64,000 nt of DNA from positions 22,904-86,903 of IMG/VR virus record IMGVR_UViG_3300025697_000013; one strand, 5' to 3'. This stretch comes from a virus. Position 1 is the stretch's first letter. The number at the start of each line of letters is the position of its first letter. Made by a program: the position numbers and the translations under genes. This document shows, one piece after another, positions 6,159-15,290 of this stretch. Under the pieces are notes generated by a model. The model did no database searches, was not told the origin of the DNA, and saw only the letters and a list, made by a program, of their open reading frames with translations.

Positions 6159-7724
6159 TCACAGGTCTACCGCCATGGCCACCGCTACCGGGCGCACCCA
6201 GATCGGGGTGTCAGAGATCAGTTGGCGCTGCCCGGTCCATGCAAGCAGCAGGGTCTGCCCGATCACCGAGGCGATGGCCTGGGCAGCCGGGGCCGGGACG
6301 GCGTTGCCGATCCGCGCCCGCCACGCGCTGTGCGCTTTGCCGTCCAGGTCGAAGTGCTCGTTGGGCTCCACGAGGCCCTGGAGCGCGGCCAGCTCCAGGG
6401 TGGTGAACGGTCGGTGCCAGGTCCCGTCAAGGGCCCTGATGATCCAGGCGCCGTTCTGTGTCGGGCTCGGGAGCTCCGTTGCATCGGGCACGCGGGGATC
6501 AGATGTCCGGTCGGACTTGATCCTGACGCGTGGGTCGGCGAGGGCGAACGCTCCCTGGCCCGTGGTGCTCGCCGAGATCACCGTGCCTGTGGACTCGTCC
6601 CAGTCCGTCACTCTGTACTTGGCATGATCCCAGTTTTTCGATCGGGGATCGGCGATGGAGAACTTTCCGCTGGTGGGCTGGCCGCGGGAGCAGATCGCTC
6701 CAGATGTCTCCTCCCAATCCATGACCCCGAGGCAACTCTCGAAGCCGCTCTGGTGGCGCGGGTCTGCGATGGCCTGGCCTCCGGCAGAGGGACCTCCTCC
6801 GCTTGTGACGGCGCCGGATGGCCCGTCCCACTCGACGACCCGATAGATGTTACGGACGGGGACGATCCCGTAGTCCTTGAGATTCCCCGCCTCCACCTCG
6901 AGCCGTTCCAAGGAGCGCCAGTCCGCGCCGGCCTGGACGAACGCGAGACGCACCCAGGTCCTCCATTGGAGGCGGGGGCTGTGGTGCATCGGGCCAGCGC
7001 GGGGATCGTCCGGGAGCGGGAACCGGCCGAGCACGTCCCCGACCGTGAGCAGTTTCTTCTTCGGCGGCTCGTAGAGGAAGGGCGGCACCTTCTCGCGGTG
7101 GCGAGCCACCAGGAGGAAGCGCTTGCGTTTCTGCCCCAGTCCCCCGAGCTCGCCGCAGTCGTGGGTCGTCTCGGCGACCGCGTACCCGTACTGCTGTAGG
7201 ACCCCAATGATCTGATCCAGGAAGTGCCTGCCGCGGGTGAGGATCCTGGGGACGTTCTCCATGATGAAGAACGCGGGCGGGTCGTCCTTCCACGCCTCGA
7301 GCGCAAGCCAGAAGCCCCGGATGGTGAGCCGATTCAGCGCCTGATACTTGTCGCTCCCGCTCTTGGCCGCGCTCAGGAGGCCCGAGTAGCCCTTGCACGG
7401 CGGGCTCGTGAAGACGACGTCCGGACGTCTGCCGCCGGCAGCGCGCTGGAGATCCTCGGGCGAGGCCTCCCGCCAGTCGTCGGGTGGCTCGTGGCCGTGC
7501 CAGTCGATGTACTGATCCCGGTCGAAGAGATCCAGATACGTGCCCGGGACCCCGGCCAGGACCCGGAAGTCGGCAAGAGCAGCTCGGTCGGTGTCCACCC
7601 CGCCGATGCAGCGGAACTTGGCCGTCACCCGTCCCACCCGGGCCTGGCCTGCGTTGAACCCCTTGGCCCCTCCACCCAGTCCACAGAACAGGTGGAAGTG
7701 CTTGATCTCCCTCCTGTCGATCAC
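6159..7724 (-). CDS. C5-cytosine DNA methyltransferase
   Basis: 521 aa. Motif I FHLFCGLGGGAKG (residues 10-22), motif IV SPPC with catalytic Cys110, motif VI ENVP (156-159), motif VIII QKRKR (198-202), motif X RIGNAVPAPAAQAI at the C-terminus. Residues about 295-400 contain three tandem units ending in IADPR or LADPR, in the target-recognition area. It would protect phage DNA from restriction. GTG 7724 is the start, overlapping the RecD TGA by 4 nt; an in-frame extension upstream reads through the recD gene and is not used. Confidence 0.9.
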   Translation of the reverse strand: MIDRREIKHFHLFCGLGGGAKGFNAGQARVGRVTAKFRCIGGVDTDRAALADFRVLAGVPGTYLDLFDRDQYIDWHGHEPPDDWREASPEDLQRAAGGRRPDVVFTSPPCKGYSGLLSAAKSGSDKYQALNRLTIRGFWLALEAWKDDPPAFFIMENVPRILTRGRHFLDQIIGVLQQYGYAVAETTHDCGELGGLGQKRKRFLLVARHREKVPPFLYEPPKKKLLTVGDVLGRFPLPDDPRAGPMHHSPRLQWRTWVRLAFVQAGADWRSLERLEVEAGNLKDYGIVPVRNIYRVVEWDGPSGAVTSGGGPSAGGQAIADPRHQSGFESCLGVMDWEETSGAICSRGQPTSGKFSIADPRSKNWDHAKYRVTDWDESTGTVISASTTGQGAFALADPRVRIKSDRTSDPRVPDATELPSPTQNGAWIIRALDGTWHRPFTTLELAALQGLVEPNEHFDLDGKAHSAWRARIGNAVPAPAAQAIASVIGQTLLLAWTGQRQLISDTPIWVRPVAVAMAVDL

Positions 7725-9928
7725 AGCGCCACTCCATCGGCCGCGTCGAACAACCCCTGGGGCTTCGGGCTCTGGAGCCGGGTCACGAGATTGGTGTTTC
7801 GCTCGACCGGCCGGTTGTTGCTGCATGCGCGACCCAGCGCCTTCCGCATCCCGACCACCACCACCCGCCGGCGCCCGCGCGTGATCGCTGTGTAGAAGAG
7901 GTTCCGGGCCAGCATAATGTAGTGGCTCCAGTGGACCACCACGATCACCGCGGGATACTCCGACCCCTGGCTCTTGTGAATCGTAGCGGCGTAGGCCAAC
8001 TGCAAGCTCCATGCCTGGTCCCGCCTGTACTCAACCACCCGCCCGTCGATCTCGACGTCCATCCGGAACGGCTTCTCCTGGAACCCCACCACGGTCCCGA
8101 CGTCCCCGTTGTAGATGTCCAGGTCGTAGTTGTTCCGGATCTGCATCACCTTGTCGCCGACCCGGAAGATGGTCCCGTCCTTGAACTTCATCGCCGCCCG
8201 GCCGCCCTTGTTTAGCCGTCCCTGCAGGAGGGCATTGAGGCCCTGTGTTCCGATGTCCCCCCTCCGCATCGGGGTCAGGATCTGCACGTCACGGATCGGG
8301 TCGAAGCCCTCATCCTTGAGTTGGCGTAACGCGGTGAGGATCTGTACCTGCGCAGCAGACTGGTTTTCGTCCGTCTCGAGGAAGCTCATGTCCCACCGCT
8401 GTCCGTCCTCGGGCTCCCAGGCGAGCTTCTCCTCCGCCTGCACCCGGTGGGCGTTCGCGATGATCATGCTCCCCGCCGCCTGCCGGTAGATCACGTCGAG
8501 CCGAATCACCGGGACGACCCCCGAGTCGATCGTGTCTCGCAGCACAGCGCCGGGCCCGACGCTGGGGAGCTGGTCCACGTCACCCACCAGGACCAGCCGG
8601 TTCTCCGTGGTGAGAGCGTCCACCAGCCGATAGGCGAGGTTGATATCCATCATCGAAACCTCGTCGACGATGACCATGCCGCTCGGGAGGGGGGAATCCC
8701 TGTTGACCCGCCAGCCCTCGTCGGGGTGGTACTCGAGCAGCCGGTGGATCGTCCTGGTATCCCACCCGGTCGACTCCTGCATCCGCTTCGCTGCGCGGCC
8801 CGTCGGCGCGGCCATGAGGACCCCAACACGCTGCGCCTGGAGCACGTAGAGGATCGCCTTGACTAGAGTGGTCTTCCCTGTCCCGGGCCCGCCGGTCACC
8901 ACGACGACCCGCTTCATCGACGCCTGCACCACCGCCGACCATTGGGTATCCGAGAGTTCAAACCCGAGGTGCCCCTCGACCTCCTGCCTGTTCGGACCGC
9001 GGACACCTTCGATCGGGAGCCTCGCCATCGCAGCCAGGGTCGAACCCACCTTGCTCTCCGCGTGGTAGAGCGTGGTCAGGTAGACGCCGGTGGTTCCCGT
9101 GTCGAGGTCGCCCTCCACCTTGATCTTCGCGGTCCGGGCCATCGACCGCAGCGCCTCATCCACGTTCTCGACCGGCACCCCCAGGAGCCTGCATGCGTCC
9201 TGGTGGAGCTTGCTGACCGTCAGGAAGCAATGCCCGTTCTTCGTGGCCTCGCCAAGGACGAACTCGACCCCTGCCTGCACCCGGAACGGGGATGTCGTCG
9301 GGATCCCCATCCGCCTGGCCACCGCGTCCGCTCGCTTGAATCCGATCCCGTCGATCATCGTCAGCAGGTATGGATTCGTCTTCACCAGGTCGACGGTGGT
9401 GTCGCCGTAGCGCATGAAGACCCGCGCTGCGTATGCAGCCGAGATCCCGACCTTGAAGAGAAACACCATCACGTCCTTGATCCGGCGCTGCTTCTTCCAA
9501 GCCTCGGAGATCGCTGCCGCCCTCTTCGGGCCGATCCCTTCGACCGTCCGGAGGCGCTCTGGATGCTCCTCGATCACGTCGAGAGTCTGCAGCCCGAAGG
9601 CATTGACGATCCGCCCGGCCATCACGGGGCCGATCTCTGCGACCATCCCCGAGGACAGGTACTTGGTGATCGCCTGGATACCCTGGGGCTCTGTGACCTC
9701 GAAGTCGGTGACCTGGAGGTCTCGACCGCCGAAGCGTTCGTTGTCTTTCCACGTCCCCTGCGCGCTGATCCGCTCACCGGGTAGGACCCCCGGCAGCTTG
9801 CCCACGATCTTCTCCTCGCGCCCACCGCCCACGTCCACGCGGGCCACGGTGAAGTGGCTCTCCTCGTCCCTGTAAATAAAATCGAGGATCGTTCCTTCGA
9901 CCTCGCCCTTCTCGCCCCGCTCAACCAT
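7721..9928 (-). CDS. RecD2-like ATP-dependent DNA helicase
   Basis: 735 aa, the usual RecD2 size. N-terminal OB-like domain (1-75), helix-hairpin-helix region (about 85-205, VEGIGPKRAAAISEAW and IDGIGFKRADAVA), Walker A GGPGTGKT (346-353), Walker B VDEVSM (421-426), and a C-terminal helicase motif VI region with HKSQGSEYPAVIV. A 5'-3' SF1B helicase for replication and repair; like other RecD2 proteins it is not tied to RecBC. Well-placed near primase-helicase and SbcCD. Confidence 0.92.
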   Translation of the reverse strand: MVERGEKGEVEGTILDFIYRDEESHFTVARVDVGGGREEKIVGKLPGVLPGERISAQGTWKDNERFGGRDLQVTDFEVTEPQGIQAITKYLSSGMVAEIGPVMAGRIVNAFGLQTLDVIEEHPERLRTVEGIGPKRAAAISEAWKKQRRIKDVMVFLFKVGISAAYAARVFMRYGDTTVDLVKTNPYLLTMIDGIGFKRADAVARRMGIPTTSPFRVQAGVEFVLGEATKNGHCFLTVSKLHQDACRLLGVPVENVDEALRSMARTAKIKVEGDLDTGTTGVYLTTLYHAESKVGSTLAAMARLPIEGVRGPNRQEVEGHLGFELSDTQWSAVVQASMKRVVVVTGGPGTGKTTLVKAILYVLQAQRVGVLMAAPTGRAAKRMQESTGWDTRTIHRLLEYHPDEGWRVNRDSPLPSGMVIVDEVSMMDINLAYRLVDALTTENRLVLVGDVDQLPSVGPGAVLRDTIDSGVVPVIRLDVIYRQAAGSMIIANAHRVQAEEKLAWEPEDGQRWDMSFLETDENQSAAQVQILTALRQLKDEGFDPIRDVQILTPMRRGDIGTQGLNALLQGRLNKGGRAAMKFKDGTIFRVGDKVMQIRNNYDLDIYNGDVGTVVGFQEKPFRMDVEIDGRVVEYRRDQAWSLQLAYAATIHKSQGSEYPAVIVVVHWSHYIMLARNLFYTAITRGRRRVVVVGMRKALGRACSNNRPVERNTNLVTRLQSPKPQGLFDAADGVAL

Positions 9929-9942
9929 TGTAGCCTCCTGCT

Positions 9943-11793
9943 TTATTCCAGCCCCGCGAAGTGGTCCTTTTCGGTGGGGAGCTCGCTTCCCTTCCCGCCA
10001 CTACTGAGAGGGAGTTGATCCGTACCATCTCCCTTCTTCTTCTTCCGCTTTGCCCGCGCTGCCTCGATTGAAGCCGCCTTCATCTCGTCCTCGGTCAGCA
10101 CCCGATAGGTCGTGGTCCTGGTATCGAAGTCCCAGAAGATCCGACCCTCCTGCCCGGCGTCGCTCCGAACCTTCCAGACCACACCGAGCACCACTGTCTT
10201 CGGGACACCTGCCGGCATGCCCATGGAACGAGTGCTGGCCTTCGTGTCGGTCACGCGCGGCCGCCAGATTGTGATCCCGTTGTCGATCAGCTTCTCAATA
10301 TCGGAGCTTCCCTTCAGGTCGTTCATTGAGACAATCGGATTCGATTCCTTGAGCGCGTGGGGGTGATGGATCAGGACGATATGTACCCCCGTCATCTGCG
10401 TAATCTCTTTCAGATCCTGGCACACCCGCTCGATCTCATATCGCTCGTGCTCCGGCCTCGCCGTCTTCACGAACCACCCAAGATTGTCGAGCACGATCAT
10501 GTATGGACCGAAGCGATTGATCGCCAGGTAGATCAGGTCCTTCAAAACGTCCCACTCGATGCGGCCATGGACATCGAAGAATTTCAGCGGCAGACGTTCG
10601 ATCTGCGCCACCCCGTTCCGGATGTCCTCCTCAGTCCACTCGTCGAGATTCCGCTCGGTGACCTCCATCACCATCTTGTCCATGATGCTCTCGGGACCAT
10701 TCTCGAAGGATCCAATCACCACAGGGAATCCAGCCCGGGCAAGGTTCAGCGGGACACTTTTCATCCACGTCGTCTTCCCACCGCCGGTGCCGCCAGTAAC
10801 GATGGTAAACTCGTGCCGGCGCCATCCACCGAAAACGAGATCCAGGTTCGCCCAGCCGGTCGACACCCCGCGGCGACCCTCTGGGCGCTTGAGCCGCTCG
10901 AGCATCCGTGGCAGGTATTCCTCTGGGCTGGCGATCCGGTGGTCCAGGAGGCCGCGGGCGGCGCGGACAGCGTCGATTATTCCACTGCCAGGCACCCCGG
11001 CAGCCATGGTCATCAGGGGGCTGGTTTCGCTGTCGACAATGCGACACCGGTGTGCCCCAAGACGCTCCGCCAACTCCCGGGCCCGGTCGTATTGGAACCC
11101 CAGGATCGCGATGTCTTTGCACACGGCGAGCAGCTCCATCGCCTTCGCCTTCGGGGTTGAATTCGAAAGCGCCACCCCGACACCCACCCGCTGGATGTGG
11201 AGCGCTATGGCGTCTAGCTCGGTCGGCACCAGGATCACCTTCTCGAGGCTGCCACCGCCGGGGACGTAGAGGTAGTCCCCCTTCACCGCAGCACCACGCT
11301 TCGCCAGATCCTCGATGAGCAAGAAGCAGATATTGATCAGCTCCTGGCCTCGGTTCACCGGGATAGCCACAGACAGCTTTCCGCCCTTCTCCATTGCCCC
11401 GAGCCCGAACCTACTCCAGTCATCCTGCTCGATCCCATGCCCAGCAAGGAACACCCGCACGTCCTCGAACCGCTCGCCGATCAGCAGGGCCTGCTGGTAG
11501 GTCGCCAGCATTTGTCCACTGGGACGACTGGTCTTCGTCTGCTGACCGCCATCGGAAAGCAGGGCAGAGAGATCACCCATGATGTGGAAGAGTCTCGCAA
11601 TCGACGAACGATCCCCCTCCTCGCCATCGCCGCAGCCATTGCAGCGATAAGTCGAGCTGTGGAAATCGACCACAAGGGGACCGGGACCATCGCAGAGAGG
11701 GCAGGGAGAAATCACGACCTTCGACGGCTCATCGGAATCCTGGACCTTCCACGACTTCCGCTTCGCGTACTGCAAGAATTTGGTCTTGTCCAC
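9943..11793 (-). CDS. Primase-helicase (T7 gp4/Twinkle-type)
   Basis: 616 aa. A zinc-ribbon of four Cys (C31, C34, C51, C54) opens the protein, followed by a TOPRIM-like region (VPTELDAIALH at about 189-199, with E192 and D194, then an acidic D236). A linker leads to a DnaB-type RecA fold with Walker A GGTGGGKT (334-341) and an ADPGAAK-distant region with VLDNLGWF and VLIHHPHA. It would unwind DNA and prime lagging strands. The TOPRIM motif is degenerate (no EGE), so primase activity is less sure than helicase activity. Confidence 0.88.
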   Translation of the reverse strand: MDKTKFLQYAKRKSWKVQDSDEPSKVVISPCPLCDGPGPLVVDFHSSTYRCNGCGDGEEGDRSSIARLFHIMGDLSALLSDGGQQTKTSRPSGQMLATYQQALLIGERFEDVRVFLAGHGIEQDDWSRFGLGAMEKGGKLSVAIPVNRGQELINICFLLIEDLAKRGAAVKGDYLYVPGGGSLEKVILVPTELDAIALHIQRVGVGVALSNSTPKAKAMELLAVCKDIAILGFQYDRARELAERLGAHRCRIVDSETSPLMTMAAGVPGSGIIDAVRAARGLLDHRIASPEEYLPRMLERLKRPEGRRGVSTGWANLDLVFGGWRRHEFTIVTGGTGGGKTTWMKSVPLNLARAGFPVVIGSFENGPESIMDKMVMEVTERNLDEWTEEDIRNGVAQIERLPLKFFDVHGRIEWDVLKDLIYLAINRFGPYMIVLDNLGWFVKTARPEHERYEIERVCQDLKEITQMTGVHIVLIHHPHALKESNPIVSMNDLKGSSDIEKLIDNGITIWRPRVTDTKASTRSMGMPAGVPKTVVLGVVWKVRSDAGQEGRIFWDFDTRTTTYRVLTEDEMKAASIEAARAKRKKKKGDGTDQLPLSSGGKGSELPTEKDHFAGLE

Positions 11794-11796
11794 GTG

Positions 11797-12666
11797 CTAC
11801 TCGTCCCCGTCTTGGAAAATTCCAGCCAGGATACCCTCGCCGCTCTGGTGGTCGGACTCATCGGTGTCAGCACCGGGCATGGGCGCCCCAGCGTCGTGGG
11901 CCTTCTTCGCCCTGACGAATTTATCCAGGAAGTCGTCCACCCTCGAGGCGTCCTTGAAGATGAAAACCAAATCATTGTACGCGGTCTTCCGGTCGTTGGC
12001 TCCCTGGTGCCATGCCGAATGCAGATTCCCAATGATGGCCCGCTTGCACGCCTTCACATCGTAGCCATCTCGGAGTTGCTGCCGGATCGCATTGCGCCTT
12101 GCGGCAGAGAATACATACTGCCCCGTCTTCTGGAATGCCTGGCAGTAGAAGCCGTAGACCTCCTGGAGGGCCGCCTCCTCTGCCTCCTGCGCCTGGGTCT
12201 TCCGCTCTGCCGCCTTCCGGTCTCCACTCGGCACAGACGGCTCTGCGCCCAGGAGGTCTTTCTTTGCAGCAGCCTGTGGCGGAGGACCCTCCGCCCTCAA
12301 GCGCGAGCGTCGCTGCGAGCGGGCCTCCTGGATCGCCTCGGGGGGATCGGGGCACTTCGGCGGACCAGGGCGGTCAACGCTCTGCTCGGTGCTCCAGTGG
12401 ATGAAGACCGCGTAGATCGCTACGCCGTGCTCGTAGGTGAGCACCTGACCCGCAGCCACGAGGCTGGCCATCATCCCATCGACCTCGCTCACCGCCACCC
12501 CGGGGAAACTCAGGCAGGTACTGATATACATCGGATTCCAGAGGATCCTGCCATCGTCGTCCGCATAACACTGCAGAGTCCAGTAGGCATGCCTGGTCTC
12601 AATGGGGAGCCCGCCGAACAGCGGATCCCGCTGGGCCTTGCCGGCCCATATCGTTCGCTTCCTCAC
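11797..12666 (-). CDS. Replication initiator / helicase-loader-like protein
   Basis: 289 aa. Residues 1-100 resemble the winged-helix domain of phage replisome organisers (IETRHAYWTLQCYADDDGRI, later YISTCLSF and HGVAIYAV). A charged Pro/Ala/Glu linker follows, and the C-terminal half has a helical domain like DnaD/phage initiator C-termini (YGFYCQAFQKTGQYVFSAAR). Position between SbcC and the primase-helicase supports a role in origin recognition or loading. Start overlaps upstream... the SbcC-side stop by 4 nt (ATGA). Confidence 0.65.
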   Translation of the reverse strand: MRKRTIWAGKAQRDPLFGGLPIETRHAYWTLQCYADDDGRILWNPMYISTCLSFPGVAVSEVDGMMASLVAAGQVLTYEHGVAIYAVFIHWSTEQSVDRPGPPKCPDPPEAIQEARSQRRSRLRAEGPPPQAAAKKDLLGAEPSVPSGDRKAAERKTQAQEAEEAALQEVYGFYCQAFQKTGQYVFSAARRNAIRQQLRDGYDVKACKRAIIGNLHSAWHQGANDRKTAYNDLVFIFKDASRVDDFLDKFVRAKKAHDAGAPMPGADTDESDHQSGEGILAGIFQDGDE

Positions 12667-15290
12667 GCCACCCTCCTCTTGATTGCTTCGGCTGTCGGCA
12701 TGGAATCGATCGCTCCGTCATCGTCGAAGGCAATGATCCAGTCGGCATGCTCCCAGATCTCCCGCTGGTGTGAGACCATCACCATGTGACGGATCCCGCC
12801 GATGCGCATAGCCGCCCGCTTTCGCTCAACATATCTGGCCGCGTTGTCCCTGTGGAGAGCACCGGTCGGCTCATCCCCCCACAGGGTGAGGATCGGATCA
12901 GTGCGGCGTTCGTTGGCTACGATGGTCAGGGCCTCCCGCAGCGCGTCGGCGATGAACACCTCCTCGCCGCCGCTGGTGTTTCGGATGTCCTGCCGGATCC
13001 CGAGCTTCCCGTCGAGGACATCGATGGAGAAAACGTCCTTGTATGGGTCCTCGCCCGCCTTCGTCGACCGGCGTAGTTTGGCGGTAATGATCTCGATCCG
13101 GAATCTGGTGCCGAGTGTTTCTGCCAGGAGCTGGTTCGCCACCTCGGCCACCCGCGGACCCGCAGCGTCGATCTCCAGAATCTGAATGCCGTTACGGCCG
13201 AGGGCCTGTGCCAGCGTTGCCCACACCCCGATCTCGGTCGACAGCCGTTGGCTTCTATCTTGAAGGCCCGCACGCTTCGCATCGAGGTCCCCGAAGGTGG
13301 CAAGCACAGCCTCCTTCCGGTCGATGGTGGTCTGGTAGTCCCGCGCCTCCCCGTCTGCCGTGTCAACGGCTCCCTGGGCCTCCACGCTGGCATGCTCTGC
13401 CATGGATAGGTCGTCCGCGATATCCGTGCCGGGGTCGGGGGCCTCGGCCAACTCCGTGCGAAGCCCATCGATCTCGGCACGCAGCTCCGCGGTGCGGGAC
13501 TCCTTCTCCTCCTTGCGCACCTCGAGGCCACCGAGTTTATCGGCCCCGGTGGCGCGTTTCTTCGCTTCCTCCAGGTCGGCGGCGATGCCCTGTCCGCTGG
13601 TCAGGATCCCGGCCAGCTTGTCATCCTGCCCGGGAACCGCTGCCTCTACCTCGACCCGGGCCTCCTCTACCTCTGCGAGCTTGGCCTGAGCCTCGGTCAG
13701 CGCATCGCTCTTCTCTGCCGCCTGGTCGACCTTCCGTTGCAGATCGTCGATCTGCCGTTGCTTCCCGTTGCGGTCTTCGAGGCTGGCACGCTTCTCTGTG
13801 AGGATCCGCTTTGCCTCTGTCCGACTCGACACCGAATCCCGGTGGACATCGTCGGCAGCACCGAACGCCTCCAGTTCTGCCTTGAGCCGATCCACCTCCA
13901 CTTCAATGGCCGGCAATGATTCGGCTGCCTCGCCGGCGCGCACCAGGAACTGGCAGGAAGCGAAGTCGTCCTTCCCTTCGCATGGCACCTCGCCGAGGGT
14001 CTTGGAATCCAACTCCGCAGCCTCGAGCCGGCCAACCGCGGCCTCGAGGTCCCGCTGGGTCTCGGCAGCCGCGTGCTTCGCTGTGAGCGCCGCTTCCTCT
14101 GCCTCTTGCTTCGAAACGAGGAAGACCTCTGCCTCCTGCACTGCCGCCTTCAGGACCTCCAACTCGGGGAGGTCTCCGAACTCGTCTGCGAGCCGCTTTG
14201 CAGCGGCCACCCCCGCTGCAGCGGTGGTCTTCGACTCCCGGACCCGTTCGGTCTGGATGTTGACCTGCGACCGCGCCGCCGTGCGCTGATCCTTCAAGCG
14301 CTCGAGGACGCCATTCTCCCGCTGGTACTCCACCCGCAGGTCTGCCCGTCGTGCATCGAGAGCCTTGACCTCCTTTGCCGCTGCCCGCAAATCATCAGCG
14401 CTCTCAAGAGCCGTCCCGATTTGGACGAGGTCGTTCTCGACAGCTTCGAGATCCACCTCGCGCCCGGCCAAGCGATCACGCTTCTCCCTGACCGCAGCGG
14501 CCCGCGCCGACTCCGCCGCGTTCTGCTCGCGCAGAGCATCCCGCTGCTGGATCGCATCGGAGAGCGTGGCCTTCGCATCCCGCAGCCTGGCAGTGGCATC
14601 CTCAAGCCCCATACGTGCCCCGCTCAACTCGTCGGTGAGCCGGCCAGCCTCCTCCATCCTTGCCTGGCTGGAATCGAGCGCTTCGGAAAAGCGGTTCACC
14701 AGAGGGGCCAGCAATGCCACTCCATCCCCGGCGGTCTTCGCCATCGCTTGCAGGTGACCGATCCCCAGCATCTCCGTGAAGAGTGCCGAGCGGTCAGCCT
14801 TGCCGAGGGTCTGGAACTGGCCCACCCCGTTCAGCATCCCGGGCTTCTGGACAGCGAACCAATTGGAGTAGAACATCGCTCGGGACACTATGTTTTCGCG
14901 GATCCATGCGTCGTAGGGGCCGGTCTTTCCACCCTCGGTGTCACCGACCAGGACCCCGTTCTTGTGGACGTAGCACTCCTGCTTCCCCTTCCCTTTGGCC
15001 GTTCCCTTGTCGCCGCGGAGGGTCAACCGCACCTGGTCCCCGGCGCCAGTCTCGAACTCCACCTCGAGGACCGCATCCCGGCTGTTGACGAGGTCGAGGA
15101 ATCCCCCCGGGAGCCTGGTGGGGAACTCCCGGAAGAGGGCAGCAGGCGCAGTCGCCTCCAGGAGGGTGGTCTTGCCTGCGCCGTTCGGTCCCACGAAGCA
15201 GACCAGACCGTCCGGGATCGCCGAGAAGTCGATGGTGCGCTCTCCCCGGAACCGTCCGAGGTCCTTCAAGTGGACTCGTAGCAATCTCAT
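12663..15290 (-). CDS. SbcC/Rad50-like SMC ATPase (T4 gp46 type)
   Basis: 875 aa. Walker A GPNGAGKT (34-41) at the N-terminus, about 600 residues of coiled coil, ABC signature NTSGGEEVFIADAL and Walker B LWGDEPTGAL near the C-terminus. In the middle, PCEGKDDFASC may be a stretched zinc hook (two Cys eight residues apart rather than CxxC). With the adjacent Mre11-like nuclease it would process DNA ends and feed recombination-dependent replication. ATGA overlap with the nuclease gene shows tight coupling. Confidence 0.92.
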   Translation of the reverse strand: MRLLRVHLKDLGRFRGERTIDFSAIPDGLVCFVGPNGAGKTTLLEATAPAALFREFPTRLPGGFLDLVNSRDAVLEVEFETGAGDQVRLTLRGDKGTAKGKGKQECYVHKNGVLVGDTEGGKTGPYDAWIRENIVSRAMFYSNWFAVQKPGMLNGVGQFQTLGKADRSALFTEMLGIGHLQAMAKTAGDGVALLAPLVNRFSEALDSSQARMEEAGRLTDELSGARMGLEDATARLRDAKATLSDAIQQRDALREQNAAESARAAAVREKRDRLAGREVDLEAVENDLVQIGTALESADDLRAAAKEVKALDARRADLRVEYQRENGVLERLKDQRTAARSQVNIQTERVRESKTTAAAGVAAAKRLADEFGDLPELEVLKAAVQEAEVFLVSKQEAEEAALTAKHAAAETQRDLEAAVGRLEAAELDSKTLGEVPCEGKDDFASCQFLVRAGEAAESLPAIEVEVDRLKAELEAFGAADDVHRDSVSSRTEAKRILTEKRASLEDRNGKQRQIDDLQRKVDQAAEKSDALTEAQAKLAEVEEARVEVEAAVPGQDDKLAGILTSGQGIAADLEEAKKRATGADKLGGLEVRKEEKESRTAELRAEIDGLRTELAEAPDPGTDIADDLSMAEHASVEAQGAVDTADGEARDYQTTIDRKEAVLATFGDLDAKRAGLQDRSQRLSTEIGVWATLAQALGRNGIQILEIDAAGPRVAEVANQLLAETLGTRFRIEIITAKLRRSTKAGEDPYKDVFSIDVLDGKLGIRQDIRNTSGGEEVFIADALREALTIVANERRTDPILTLWGDEPTGALHRDNAARYVERKRAAMRIGGIRHMVMVSHQREIWEHADWIIAFDDDGAIDSMPTAEAIKRRVA

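Noticed and set aside
7725-8012. In-frame N-terminal extension of the C5 methyltransferase
   Set aside because: Runs through the end of recD in another frame and is not protein-like; the GTG at 7724 with a 4-nt overlap fits better.
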